Positions 34,855-48,289 of a stretch of 64,000 bases of DNA are shown here, in pieces. The translations under genes were made by a program, and so were the position numbers. Within the stretch, counting starts at the first letter, position 1, and the number at the start of each line of letters is the position of its first letter. This DNA is from Moringa oleifera (Eukaryota; Streptophyta; Magnoliopsida; Brassicales; Moringaceae). Where the stretch lies: NCBI GenBank assembly GCA_021397835.1, contig JAJFZO010000704.1:36001-100000 (forward strand), read 5' to 3'. The notes under the pieces are model-generated. The model worked only from the letters and a program-made list of their open reading frames with translations, was not told the origin of the DNA and ran no database searches.

Positions 34855-35590
34855 CCCCTGCTGCCAAGGCCTCATCGGTGGGAAAAACGTGGGCAACAAA
34901 ATGAGAAAAATCGTGGGATAATGAGCTGGGATGTGGCTAGACAAACTCGACGGTGTTGGAGGCGAAGCTAACGATGATGCATGCTACGCGAAGGCCAAAT
35001 CGCTGGAGGGATTTTTAGCATGCGTAGTGCTTCGTCGAAGGCCCTCTAGGCGACGAATGCCTGGCAGGATCCCGACGCCCAGGGTTGCCTAGGCGGATTC
35101 GTTGCGCAGTGCGATCGACGACACGATCGTCGGCCGTCAACAATGAGTGAGCCACACGGCCAGCCAGGGCAAGGCATGACACCCTGCTGCCAAGGCCTCA
35201 TCGGTGGGAAAAACGTGGGCAACGAAATGAGAAAAATTATGGGATAATGAGCTGGGATGTGGCTAGACAAGCTCGACGGTGTGGGCGAGGCTAATGATGA
35301 TACATGCTACGCGAGGGCCAAATCGCTGGGGGGATTTTGAGCATGCGGAGTGCTTCGTCGTAGGCCCTCGAGGTGGCGCATGCGGGGCTGGATCCCGACG
35401 CCCTGGCTTGCCTTGGTAGACTCGTTGTGCTCCGCGATCAACGACACGATCGTCGGCCGTTAGCAATGAGTGAGCCACACGGCCAGCTAGGGCAAGGCGT
35501 GAGACCCTGCTGCGAAGGCCTCATCGATGGGAAAAACGTGGGCAACGAAATGGGAAAAATCGTGGGATAATAAGCTGGGATGTGGCTACA
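34855..35590. repeat. Partial three-unit repeat (offset 979)
   Basis: The markers gccctctaggcgacg with gcaggatcc (35043), ccgtcaacaatgag (35146) and gccagctaggg (35483) repeat those at 34064, 34167 and 34508. A 3-base loss occurs at 35283 (gtgtgggcgaggc). Confidence 0.8.
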
Positions 35591-36239
35591 CAAGTTTGAC
35601 GGTGTGGGCGGCGAGGCTAATGATGATACATGCTACGCGAGGGCCAAATCGCTGGGGGGATTTTGAGCATGCGCAGTGCTTCGTCGTTGGCCCTCGAGAT
35701 TGCGGATGCGGGGCAGGATCCCGACGCCCAGGCCCACCTCGGCGGCCTCGTTGCGCACCGCGTTCAACGACACGATCGTTGGCCGTTAGCAATGAGTGAG
35801 CCACACGGCCAGCCAGGGCAAGGCGTGAGACCCTGGTGCCAAGGCCTTATCAGTGGGAAAAACGTGGGCAATGAAATGGGAAAAATCGTGGGATAATAAG
35901 CTGAGATGTGGCTACGCAAGCTTGACGGTGTGAGCGGCGAGGCTAATGATGATGCTTTCTACGCGAGGGCCAAATCGCTAGGGGGATTTTGAGCATGCGG
36001 AGTGCTTCGTCGTAGGCCCTCGAGGTGGCGCATGCGGGGCTGGATCCCGACACCCAGGCTTGCCTCGGCGGACTCGTTGCGCACTGCGTTCAACGACACG
36101 ATTGTCGGCTGTTAGCAATGAGTGAGCCACACGGCCAGCCAGGGCAAGGCGTGACACCCCTGCTGCCAAGGCCTCATCGGTGGGAAAAACATGGGCAACA
36201 AAATGAGAAAAATCGTGGGATAATGAGCTGGGATGTGGC

Positions 36240-37870
36240 TAGACAAAATCGACGGTGTTGGTGGCGAAGCTAACGATGATGCATGCTACGCGAAGGCCAA
36301 ATCACTGGGGGGATTTTGAGCATGCGGAGTGCTTCGTCATAGGCCCTCGAGGCGACGGATGTGGGGCTAGATCCCGATGCCCAGGCTTACCTAGGCGGAC
36401 TCGTTGCGCAGCGCGATCGACGACACGATCGTCGGCCTTTAGCAATAAGAGAGCCACACGGCCAGCCATGGCAAGGCGTGACACCCCTGCTGCTAAGGCC
36501 TCATCGGTGGGAAAAACGTAGGCAACGAAATGGGAAAAATCGTGGGATAATAAACTGGGATGTGGCTACACAAGCTCGACGGTGTGGGCGGTGAAGCTAA
36601 TGATGACGCATGCTATGCGAGGGCCAAATCGCGGGGGGGATTTTGAGCATGCGGAGTGCTTCGTCGCAGGCCCTCGAGGTGACGGATGCGGGGCTGGATC
36701 CCGACGCCCTAGCTTGCCTCGGCGGACTCGTTGTGCACCACGATCAACGACAAGATCGTCGACCGTTAGCAATGAGTGAGCTGCACGGCCAGCCAGGGCA
36801 AGACGTGACACCCCTGCTGCCAAGGCCTCATCGATGGGAAAAAGGTGGGCAACGAAATGAGAAAAATCATGGGATAATAAGCTAGGATCTGGCTACACAA
36901 GCTCGACAGTGTTGGCAGCGCAGCTAATGATGACACATGCTACGCGAGGGCCAAATCGCTGGGGGTATTTTGAGAATGCGGAGTGCTTCGTCGCAGGCCC
37001 TCGAGGTGGCGGATGCGGGGCTGGATCCCGACGCCCAGGCTTTCCTTGATGGACTCGTTGCGCAGTGCGATCAACGACTCAATCGTCGACCGTTAGCAAT
37101 GAGTGAGCCACACGGCCAGCCAGGGCAAGGTGTGACACCCCTGCTGCCAAGGCCTCATCGATGGGAAAAGGGTGGGCAACGAAATGAGAAAAATCATGGG
37201 ATAATAAGCTAGGATCTGGCTACGCAAGCTCGACTGTGTGGACCGCGAAGCTAATGATGATGCATGCTACACGAAGGCCAAATCGCTGGGGGGATTTTGA
37301 GCATGCAGAGTGCTTCGTCGCAGGCCCTCGATGTGGCGGATGCGGGGCTGGATCCCGACGCCCAGGCTTTCCTTGACGGACTCGTTACGCAGTGCGATCG
37401 ACGACACGATCGTCGACCGTTAGCAATGAGTGAGCCACACGGCCAGCCAGGGCAAGGCGTGACACCCTGCTGCCAAGGCCTCATCGATGGGAAAAAGGTG
37501 GGCAACGAAATGAGAAAAATCATGGGATAATAAGCTAGGATCTGGCTACACAAGCTCGAAGGTGTGGGCGGCGAAGCTAATGATGACGCATGCTACGCGA
37601 GGGCCAAATCGCTGGGGGTATTTTGAGCATGCGGAGTGCTTCACCGCAGGCCCTCGAGGTGGCGGATGCGGGGCTGGATCCCGATGCCCTAGCTTGCCTC
37701 GACGGACTCGTTGTGCACCACGATCAACGACACGATCGTCGGCCGTTAGCAATGAGTGAGCCGCACGGCCAGCCAGGGCAAGGCGTGACACCCCTGCTGC
37801 CAAGGCCTCATCGGTGGGAAAAACGTGGGCAACGAAATGAGAAAAATCGTGGGATAATGAGCTGGGATGT
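36240..37870. repeat. Older ABCD-related block
   Basis: An A-like unit (ggatgtggggctagatc at 36358), a B-like unit (gggggtatttt, atcaacgactcaatcg at 37070), a C-like unit (cctcgatgtggcgg at 37327) and a D-like unit (cttcaccgcagg at 37640) occur in the order of the 28.6 kb block. An extra unit lies between A and B (36566-36890). Divergence is greater than between the 28.6 and 30 kb blocks, so the split is older. Confidence 0.75.
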
Positions 37871-39830
37871 GGCTAAACAAACGCGACGGTGTTGGAGGTG
37901 AAGCTAACGATGATGCATGCTACGTGAAGACCAAATCGCTGGAAGGATTTTGAGCATGCGTAGTGCTTCGTCGCAGGCCCTCGAGGCGACGGATGCGACG
38001 CTGGATCTCGACGCCCAGGGTTGCCTAGGCGGATTCATTGCGCAGCGCGATCGACGACACGATCGTCGGCCGTTAGCAATGAGGGAGCCACACGGCCAGC
38101 CATGGCAAGGCGTGACACCCCTGCTGCCAAGGCCTCATCAGTGGGAAAAACGTGGGCAACAAAATGAGAAAAATCGTGGGATAATGAGCTGGGATGTGGC
38201 TAGACAAACTCGACGGTATTGGTGGCGAAGCTAACGATGATACATGCTACGCGATGGCCAAATCGCTGGGGGGATTTTGAGCATGCGGAGTGCTTCGTCG
38301 CAGGCCCTCGAGGTGGCGGATGCGGGGCTAGATCCCGACGCCCAGGCTTTCCTTGACAGACTCGTTACGTAGTGCGATCGATGACACAATCGTCGACCGT
38401 TGGCAATGAGTGAGCCACACGGCCAGCCAGGGCAAGGCGTGACACCCTGCTGCCAAGGCCTCATCGGTGGGAAAAAGGTGGGCAAAGAAATGAGAAAAAT
38501 CATGGGATAATAAGCTGGGATGTGGCTACACAAGCTCGACGGCGTGGGCGGCGAAGCTAATGATGACGCTTGCTATGCGAGGGCCAAATCGCTGGGGGGA
38601 TTTTGAGCATTCGGAGTGCTTCGTCGCAGGCCCTCGAGGTGGCGGATGCGGGGCTGGATCTCGACGCCCTAGCTTGCCTCGGCGGACTCGTTGTGCACCA
38701 CGATCAACGGCAAGATCGTCGGCCGTTAGCAATGAGTGAGCCGCACCGCCAGCCAGGGCAAGGCGTGACACCCCTGCTGCCAAGGCCTCATCGGTGGGAA
38801 AAACGTGGGCAACGAAATGAGAAAAATCGTGGGATAATGAGCTGGGATGTGGCCAAACAAACGCGACAATGTTGGAGGTGAAGCTAACGATGATGCATGC
38901 TACGCGAAGACCAAATCGCTGGAAGGATTTTGAGCATGCGTAGTGCTTCGTCGCAGGCCCTCGAGGCGACGGATGCGACGCTGGATCCCGACGCCCAGGG
39001 TTGCCTAGGCGGATTCGTTGCGCAGCGCGATCGACGACACGATCGTCGGCCGTTAGCAATGAGGGAGCCACACGGCCAGCCATGGCAAGGCGTGACACCC
39101 CTGCTGCCAAGGCCTCATCGGTGGGAAAAACGTGGGCAACAAAATGAGAAAAATCGTGGGATAATGAGCTGGGATGTGGCTAGACAAACTCGACGGTATT
39201 GGTGGCGAAGCTAACGATGATACATGCTACGCGATGGCCAAATCGCTGGGGTGATTTTGAGCATGCGGAGTGCTTCGTCGCAGGCCCTCGAGGTGGCGGA
39301 TGCGGGGCTGGATCCCGACGCCCAGGCTTTCCTTGACGGACTCGTTACGCAGTGCGATCGACGACACGATCGTCGGCCGTTAGCAATGAGGGAGCCACAC
39401 GGCCAGCCATGGCAAGGCGTGACACCCCTGCTGCCAAGGCCTCATCGGTGGGAAAAAGGTGGGCAAAGAAATGAGAAAAATCATGGGATAATAAGCTGGG
39501 ATGTGGCTACACAAGCTCGACGGTGTGGGCGGCGAAGCTAATGATGACGCTTGCTATGCGAGGGCCAAATCGCTGGGGTGATTTTGATCATTCGGAGTGC
39601 TTCGTCGCAGGCCCTAGAGGTGGCGGATGCGGGGCTGGATCCTGACGCCCTAGCTTGCCTCGGCGGACTCGTTGTGCACCACGTTCAATGGCAAGATCGT
39701 CGGCCGTTAGCAATGAGTGAGCCGCACGGCCAGCCAGGGCAAGGCGTGACACCCCTGCTGCCAAGGCCTCATCGGTGGGAAAAACGTGGGCAACAAAATG
39801 AGAAAAATCGTGGGATAATGAGCTGGGATG
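37870..39830. repeat. Tandem three-unit repeat (offset 980)
   Basis: A three-unit set is repeated twice back to back. The first unit (gaagaccaaatcgctggaagg, gatgcgacgctggatc) lies at 37890 and 38871. The second (ggtattggtggcg, gatacatgc) lies at 38214 and 39195. The third (gatgacgcttgctatgcg, gagcattcgg or gatcattcgg) lies at 38563 and 39544. Only substitutions separate the copies. Confidence 0.88.
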
Positions 39831-39950
39831 TGGCTAGACAAACTCGACGGTGTTGGCGGCGAAGCTAACGATGATGCATGCTACGCGATGGCCAAATCGC
39901 TGGGGGGATTTTGAGAATGCGGAGTGCTTCGTCATAGGCCCTCGAGGCGA

Positions 39951-39962
39951 CGGACAGGGCTA
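39951..39962. other. Shared 2-bp contraction marker
   Basis: The sequence cggacagggctag replaces the usual cggatgcggggctag. The same change is found at about 41909 and 44834, so these three units descend from one mutated unit. It is a useful lineage tag across 5 kb. Confidence 0.85.
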
Positions 39963-41930
39963 GATCCCGATGCCCAGGCTTGCCTAGGCGGACTCGTTGC
40001 GCAGCGCGATCGACGACACGATCGTCGACCGTTAGCAATAAGGGAGCCACACGGCCAGCCATGGCAAGGCGTGACACCCTGCTGCCAAGGCCTCATCGGT
40101 GGGAAAAAGGTGGGCAAAGAAATGAGAAAAATCATGGGATAATAAGCTGGGATGTGGCTACACAAGCTCGACGGTGTGGGCGGCGAAGCTAATGATGACG
40201 CTTGCTATGCGAGGGCCAAATCGCTGGGGGGATTTTGAGCATGCGGAGTGGTTCGTCGCAGGCCCTCGAGGTGGCGGATGCGGGGCTGGATCCCGACGCC
40301 CAGGCTTGCCTCGGCACACTCGTTGCGCCCCGCGATCAACGACACGATCGTTGGCCGTTAGCAATGAGTGTGCCACACGGCCAGCCAGGGCAAGGCGTGA
40401 GACCCTGCTGCCAAGGCCTCATCGGTGGGAAAAACGTTGGCAACGAAATGGGAAAAATCGTGGGACAATAAGCTGGGATGTGGCTACACAAGCTTGACAG
40501 TGTGGGCGGCGAGGCTAATGATGATGCATGCTATGCGAGGGCCGAATCGCTGGGGGGATTTTGATCATGTAGAGTGCTTCATCGTAGGCCCTCGAGATTA
40601 CGGATGCGGGGCTGGATCATGACGCCCAGGATTGCCTCGGCGGACTCGTTGCGCACCGCGTTCAACGACATGATCGTCGGCTGTTAGCAATGTGTGAGCC
40701 ACACGGCCAGCCAGGGCAAGGCGTGACACCCCTGCTGCCAAGGCCTCATCGGTGGGAAAAACGTGGGCAACAAAATGAGAAAAATCGTGGGATAATGAGC
40801 TGGGATGTGGCTAGACAAACTGGACGGTGTTGGTGGCGAAGATAACGATGATGCATGCTACACGAAGGCATTATCGCTGGGGGGATTTTGAGCATGCGGA
40901 GTGCTTCATCGCAGGCCCTCGAGGTGGCAGATGTGGGGCTGGATCCCGACGCCCAGGCTTGCCTCGGCAGACTCGTTGCGCACCGCGATCAACGACACGA
41001 TCGTTGGCCGTTAGCAATGAGTGAGCCACACGGCCAGCCAAGGCACGGCGTGACACCCTGCTGCCAAGGCCTCATCGATGGGAAAAAGGTGGGCAACGAA
41101 ATGAGAAAAATCATGGGATAATAAGCTAGGATCTGGCTACACAAGCTTGACGGTGTGGGCGGCGAAGCTAATGATGACGCATGCTACGCGAGGGCCAAAT
41201 CACTGGGGGTATTTTGAGCATGCGGAGTGCTTCGCCGCAGGCCCTCGAGGTGGCGGATGCGGGGCTGGATCCCGACGCCCTAGCTTGCCTCGGCGGACTC
41301 GTTGTGCACCACGATCAACGACAAGATCGTCGGCCGTTAGCAATGAGTGAGCCGCACGGCCAGCCAGGGCAAGGCATGACACCCCTGCTGCCAAGGCCTC
41401 ATCGGTGGGAAAAACGTGGGCAACGAAATTAGAAAAATCGTGGGATAATGAGCTGGGATGTGGCTAAACAAACTCGACGGTGTTGGAGGCGAAGCTAACG
41501 ATGATGCATGCTACGCGAAGGCCAAATCGCTGGAGGGATTTTGAGCATGCGTAGTGCTTCGTCGCAGGCCCTCGAGGCGACGGATGCGGGGCTGGATCCC
41601 GACGCCCAGGGTTGCCTAGGCGGATTCGTTGCGCAGCGCGATAGACGACACGATCGTCGACCGTTAGCAATGAGGGAGCCACACGGCCAGCCATGGCAAG
41701 GCGTGACACCCCTGCCACCAAGGCCTCATCGGTGGGAAAAACGTGGGCAGCAAAATGAGGAAAATCATGGGATAATGAGCTGGGATGTGGCTAGACAAAC
41801 TCGACGGTGTTGGCGGCGAAGCTAACGATGATGCATGCTATGCGATGGCCAAATCGCTGGGGGGATTTTGAGAATGCGGAGTGCTTCGTCATAGGCCCTC
41901 GAGGCGACGGACAGGGCTAGATCCCGATGC

Positions 41931-41940
41931 CCAGGCAGAC
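41931..41940. other. 10-bp deletion at short direct repeat
   Basis: ccagg is joined directly to cagactc. The sister copies at 39970 and 44860 have ten more bases here (cttgcctagg), whose end repeats the agg of ccagg. This is consistent with slippage between short repeats. Confidence 0.8.
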
Positions 41941-42280
41941 TCATTGCGCAGCGCGATCGACGACACGATCGTCGACCGTTAGCAATAAGGGAGCCACACG
42001 GCCAGCCATGGCAAGGCGTGACACCCCTGCTGCCAAGGCCTCATCGGTGGGAAAACGTGGGCAGCGAAATGAGAGAAATCGTGGGATAATAAGCTGGGAT
42101 GTGGCTAGATAAACTCGACGGTGTGGGCCGCGAAGCTAATGATGATGCATGCTACGTGAAGGCCAAACCGCTGGGGGGATTTTGAGCATGCAGAGTGCTT
42201 CGTCGCAGGCCCTCGAGGTGGCGGATGCGGGGCTGGATCCTGACGCCCAGGCTTTCCTTGGAGGACTTGTAGCGCAGTGC

Positions 42281-42303
42281 GATCGACGATCGTGTCGTCG
42301 ATC
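42281..42303. other. 5-bp inversion of a hairpin loop
   Basis: The perfect 9-base arms gatcgacga (42281-42289) and tcgtcgatc (42295-42303) flank the loop tcgtg (42290-42294). In the duplicate copy (45216-45238), and in every other clean unit with this hairpin that I compared, the loop is cacga, the reverse complement. The loop has therefore been inverted in place while the arms are unchanged. Confidence 0.9.
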
Positions 42304-44729
42304 GTTAGCAATGAGTGAGCCACACGGCCAGCCAGGTCAAGGCGTGACACCCTGCTGCCAAGGCCTCATCGGTGGGAAAAATGTGGGCAACGAAATGAGA
42401 GAAATCGTAGGATAATGAGCTGGGATGTGGCTAGATAAACTCGACGGTGTGGGCTACGAAGCTAATGATAACGCATGCTACGCGAGGGCCAAATCGCTGG
42501 GGGGATTTTGAGCATGTGGAGTGCTTCGTCGTAGGCCCTCGAGATTGCGGATGCGGGGCTGGATCCCGACGCCCAGGCCTGCCTTGGCGGACTCGTTGCG
42601 CACCGCGTTCAACGACACGATCGTCGGCCGTTAGCAATGAGTGAGCCGCACGGCCAGCCAGGGCAAGGCGTGACACCCCTGCTGCCAAGGCCTCATCGGT
42701 GGGGAAAACGTGGGCAACGAAATGAGAAAAATCGTGGGATAATGAGCTGGGATGTGGCTAGACAAACTCGACGGTGTTGGAGGCGAAGCTAACGATGATG
42801 CATGCTACTCGAAGGCCAAATCGCTGGAGGTATTTTGAGCATGCGTAGTGCTTCGTCGCAGGCCCTCGAGGCGACGAATGCCGGGCAGGATCCCGATGCC
42901 CAGGGTTGCCTAGGTGGATTCGTTGCGCAGCGCGATAGACAACACGATCGTCGGCCGTTAGCAATGAGGGAGCCACACGGCCAGCCATGGCAAGGCGTGA
43001 CACCCCTGCTACCAAGGCCTCATCGGTGGGAAAAACGTGAGCAGCAAAATGAGGAATATCATGGGATAATGAGCTGGGATGTGGCTAGACAAACTCGACG
43101 GTGTTGGTGGCGAAGCTAACGATGATGCATGCTACGCGATGGCCAAATCGCTGGGGGGATTTTGAGAATGCGGAGTGCTTCGTCATAGGCCCTCGAGGCG
43201 ACGGATGCGGGGCTAGATCCCGATGCCCAGGCTTGCCTGGGCGGACTCGTTGCGCAGCGCGATCGACGACACGATCGTCGGCCGTTAGCAATAAGGGAGC
43301 CACACGGCCAGCCATGGCAAGGCGTGACACCCCTGCTGCCAAGGCCTCATCGGTGGGAAAACGTGGGCAGCGAAATGAGAGGAATCGTGCGATAATGAGC
43401 TGGGATGTGGCTAGATAAACTCGACGGTGTGGGCCGCGAAGCTAATGATGATGCATGCTACGCGAAGGCAAAATCGCTGGGGGGATTTTGAGCATGCAAA
43501 ATGCTTCGTCACAGGCCCTCGAGGTGGCGGATGCGGGGCTGGATCCCGACGCCCAGCCTTTCCTTGGGGGACTCGTAGCGCAGTGCGATCGACGACACGA
43601 TCGCCGACCGTTAGCAATGAGTGAGCCACACGGCCAGCCAGGGCAAGGCGTGACACCCTGCTGCCAAGGCCTCATCGGTGGGAAAAATGTGGGCAACGAA
43701 ATGAGAGAAATCGTAGGATAATGAGCAGGGATGTGGCTAGATAAACTCGACGGTGTGGGCTACGAAGCTAATGATGACGCATACTACGAGAGGGCCAAAT
43801 CGCTTGGGGGGATTTTGAGCATGCGGAGTGCTTCATCGTAGGCCCTCGAGATTGAGGATGCGGGGCTGGATCCCGACGCCCAGGTCTGCCTAGGCGGACT
43901 CGTTGCGCACCGCGTTCAACGACACGATCGTCGGCCGTTAGCAATGAGTGAGCCACACGGCCAGCCAGAGCAAGGCGTGAGACCCTACTGCCAAGGCCTC
44001 ATCGGTGGGAAAAACGTGGACAACGAAATGGGAAAAATCGTGGGATAATAAGCTGGGATATGGCTACACAAGCTTGACGGTGTGGGCGGCGAGGCTAATG
44101 ATGATGCATGCTACGCGAGGGCCAAATCGCTGGGGGGATTTTGAGCATGCGGAGTGCTTCGTCGCAGGCACTCGAGGTGGCAGATGCGGGGCTAGATCCC
44201 GACGCCCAGGCTTGCCTCGGCGGACTCGTTGCGCACCGCGTTCAACGACATGATCGTCGGCTGTTAGCAATGAGTGAGCCGCACGGCCAGCCAGGGCAAG
44301 CCGTGACACCCCTGCTGCCAAGGCCTCATCGGTGGGGAAAACGTGGGCAACGAAATAAGAAAAATCGTGGGATAATGAGCTGGGATGTGGCTAGATAAAC
44401 TCGACGGTGTGGGCTACGAAGCTAATGATAACGCATGCTACGAGAGGGCCAAATCGCTGGGGGCATTTTGAGCATGCGGAGTGCTTCGTCGTAGGCCCTC
44501 GAGATTGCGGATGCGGGCTGGATCCCGACGCCAAAGGTTGCCTAGGCGGATTCGTTGCGCAGCGCGATCGACGACACGATCGTCGGCCGTTAGCAATGAG
44601 GAGCCACACGGCCAGCCTGGGCAAGGCGTGACACCCCTGCTGCCAAGGCCTCATCGGTGGGAAAAACGTGGGCAACGAAATGAGAAAAATCGTGGGATAA
44701 TGAGCTTTGATGTGGCTAAACAAACTCGA

Positions 44730-46415
44730 CGGTGTTGGCGGCGAAGCTAACGATGATGCATGCTACGCGATGGCCAAATCGCTGGGGGGATTTTGAGAAT
44801 GCGGAGTGCTTCGTCATAGGCCCTCGAGGCGACGGACAGGGCTAGATCCCGATGCCCAGGCTTGCCTAGGCGGACTCGTTGCGCAGCGCGATCGACGACA
44901 CGATCGTCGACCGTTAGCAATAAGGGAGCCACACGGCCAGCCATGGCAAGGCGTGACACCCCTGCTGCCAAGGCCTCATCGGTGGGAAAACGTGGGCAGC
45001 GAAATGAGAGAAATCGTGGGATAATAAGCTGGGATGTGGCTAGATAAACTCGACGGTGTGGGCCGCGAAGCTAATGATGATGCATGCTACGCGAAGGCCA
45101 AACCGCTGGGGGGATTTTGAGCATGCGGAGTGCTTCGTCGCAGGCCCTCGAGGTGGCGGATGCGGGGCTGGATCCCGACGCCCAGGCTTTCCTTGGGGGA
45201 CTTGTAGCGCAGTGCGATCGACGACACGATCGTCGATCGTTAGCAATGAGTGAGCCACACGGCCAGCCAGGTCAAGGCGTGACACCCTGCTGCCAAGGCC
45301 TCATCGGTGGGAAAAATGTGGGCAACGAAATGAGAGAAATCGTAGGATAATGAGCTGGGATGTGGCTAGATAAACTCGACGGTGTGGGCTACGAAGCTAA
45401 TGATAACGCATGCTACGAGAGGGCCAAATCGCTGGGGGCATTTTGAGCATGCGGAGTGCTTCGTCGTAGGCCCTCGAGATTACGGATGCGGGGCTGGATC
45501 CCGACGCCCAGGCCTGCCTTGGCGGACTCGTTGCGCACCGCGTTCAACGACACGATCGTCGGCCATTAGCAATGAGTGAGCCGCACGGCCAGCCAGGGCA
45601 AGCCGTGACACCCCTGCTGCCAAGGCCTCATCGGTGGGGAAAACGTGGGCAACGAAATGAGAAAAATCGTGGGATAATGAGCTGGGATGTGGCTAGACAA
45701 ACTCGACAGTGTTGGAGGCGAAGCTAACGATGATGCATGCTACTCGAAGGCCAAATCGCTGGAGGTATTTTGAGCATGCGTAGTGCTTCGTCGCAGGCCC
45801 TCGAGGCGACGAATGCCGGGCAGGATCCCGATGCCCAGGGTTGCCTAGGTGGATTCGTTGCGCAGCGCGATAGACGACACGATCGTCGGCCGTTAGCAAT
45901 GAGGGAGCCACACGGCCAGCCATGGCAAGGCGTGACACCCCCTGCTACCAAGGCCTCATCGGTGGGAAAAACGTGAGCAGCAAAATGAGGAATATCATGG
46001 GATAATGAGCTGGGATGTGGCTAGACAAACTCGACGGTGTTGGTGGCGAAGCTAACGATGATGCATGCTACGCGATGGCCAAATCGCTGGGGGGATTTTT
46101 AGAATGCGGAGTGCTTCGTCATAGGCCCTCGAGGCGACGGATTCGGGGCTAGATCCCGATGCCCAGGCTTGCCTGGGCGGACTCGTTGCGCAGCGCGATC
46201 GACGACACGATCGTCGGCCGTTAGCAATAAGGGAGCCACACGGCCAGCCATGGCAAGGCGTGACACCCCTGCTGCCAAGGCCTCATCGGTGGGAAAACGT
46301 GGGCAGCGAAATGAGAGGAATCGTGGGATAATGAGCTGGGATGTGGCTAGATAAACTCGACGGTGTGGGCCGCGAAGCTAATGATGATGCATCCTACGCG
46401 AAGGCCAAATCGCTA
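44730..46415. repeat. Nine-unit-offset duplication, copy 2
   Basis: The block matches 41800-43480 unit by unit and keeps the normal hairpin loop at 45225-45229. The C-run before ctgctacc near 45940 has one more C than in copy 1. Similarity ends near 46420, where copy 1 has gcaaaatgcttcgtcac and this copy has the common gcggagtgcttcgtcgc. Confidence 0.88.
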
Positions 46416-46599
46416 GGGGGATTTTGAGCATGCGGAGTGCTTCGTCGCAGGCCCTCGAGGTGGCGGATGTGGGGATGGATCCCGACGCCCAGGGTTGCCT
46501 CGGCAGACTCGTTGCGCACCGCGATCAACGACACGATCGTCGGCCGTTAGCAAAGAGTGAGCCACACGGCCAGCCAGGGCAAGGCGTGAGACCCTGCTG

Positions 46600-47260
46600 C
46601 CAAGGCCTCATCGGTGGGAAAAACGTGGGCAACAAAATGGGAAAAATCGTGGGATATTAAGCTGGGATGTGGCTACACAAGCTTGACGGTGTGGGTAGCG
46701 AGGCTAATGATGATGCATGCTACGCGAGGGCCAAATCGCTGGGGGAATTTTGAGCATGCGGGGTGCTTCGTCGTAGGCCCTCGAGATTTTGGATGCGGGG
46801 CTGGATCCCGACGCCCAGTCCTACCTCGGCGGACTCGTGGCGCACCGCGTTCAACGACACGATCGTCGGCCGTTAGCAATGAGTGAGCCACACGGCCAGC
46901 CAGGGCAAGGCGTGAGACCCTGCTGCCAAGGCCTCATCGGTGGGAAAAACGTTGGCAACGAAATGGGAAAAATCGTGGGATAATAAGCTGGGATGTGGCT
47001 ACACAAGCTTGACGGTGTGGGCGGCGAGGCTAATGATGATGCATGCTATGCGAGGGCCAAATCGCTGGGGGGATTTTGAGCATGCGGAGTGCTTCGTCGT
47101 AGGCCCTCGAGATTGCGGATGCGGGGCTGGATCCCGACGCCCTGTCCTACCTCGGCGGACTCGTTGCGCACCGCGTTCAACGACACGATCGTCGGCCGTT
47201 AGCAATGAGTGAGCCACACGGCCAGCCAGGGCAAGGCGTGACACCCCTGCTGCCAAGGCC
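46600..47260. repeat. Two-unit block, copy 1 (offset 2285)
   Basis: Two adjacent units with ctacacaagcttgacgg left halves and cctcgagatt right halves match 48885-49545 at an offset of 2285, which is seven units. The first unit has private changes (gatattaag, ggaattttgag). Confidence 0.7.
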
Positions 47261-48289
47261 TCATCGGTGGGAAAAACATGGGCAACAAAATGAGAAAAAT
47301 TGTGGGATAATGAGCTTGGATGTGGCTAGACAAACTCGACGGTGTTGGTGGCGAAGCTAACGATGATGCATGCTACGCGAAGGCCAAATCACTGAAGGGA
47401 TTTTGAGCATGCGGAGTGCTTCGTCGCAGGCCCTCGAGGCGACGGATGCGGGGGCTGGATCTAGACGCCCAGGGTTGCCTAGGCGGATTCGTTGCGCAGC
47501 GCGATCGACGACACGATCGTCGGTCGTTAGCAATGAGGGAGCCACACGGCCAGCCATGGCAAGGTGTGACACCCCTGCTGCCAAGGCCTCATCGGTGGGA
47601 AAACGTGGGCAGCGAAATGAGAGAAATCGTGGGATAATAAGCTGGGATGTGGCTAGATAAACTCGACGGTGTGGGCCGCGAAGCTAATGATGATGCATGC
47701 TACGCGAAGGCCAAACCGCTGGGGGGATTTTGAGCATGCGGAGTGCTTCGTCATAGGCCCTCGAGGCGATGGATGCGGGGCTAGATCCCGATGCCCAGGC
47801 TTGCCTTGGCGGACTCGTTGCGCAGCGCGATCGACGACACGATCGTCGACTGTTAGCAATAAGGGAGCCACACGGCCAGCCATGGCAAGGCGTGACACCC
47901 CTGTTGCTAAGGCCTCATCGGTGGGAAAAACGTGGGCAACAAAATGAGAAAAATCATGGGATAAGGAGCTGGGATGTGGCTAGACAAACTCGACGGTGTT
48001 GGTGGCGAAGCTAACGATGTTGCATGCTACGCGAAGGCCATATCGCTGGGGGAATTTTGAGCATGCGGAGTGCTTCGTCGCAGGCCCTCGAGGTGGCGGA
48101 TGCGGGGCTGGATCCCGACGCCCAGGCTTGCCTCGGCAGACTCGTTGCGTACCGCGATCAACGACACGATCGTTGGCCGTTAGCAATGAGTGTGCCACAC
48201 GGCCAGCCAGGGCAAGGGGTGACACCCTGCTGCCAAGGCCTCATCGGTTGAAAAAATGTGGGCAACGAAATGAGAGAAATCGTGGGATA

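Larger units (their letters stand above)
41800..43480. repeat. Nine-unit-offset duplication, copy 1 (offset 2935)
   Basis: Five consecutive units match 44730-46415 in order. They are the acaggg unit, a unit with ggaggacttgtagcgcag, a unit with gggctacgaag and gataacgcatgc, a unit with ctactcgaagg and gccgggcagg, and a unit with cttgcctgggcgg. The offset is 2935 (2925 before a 10-base deletion at 41935). This copy also contains the hairpin-loop inversion at 42290. Confidence 0.88.
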
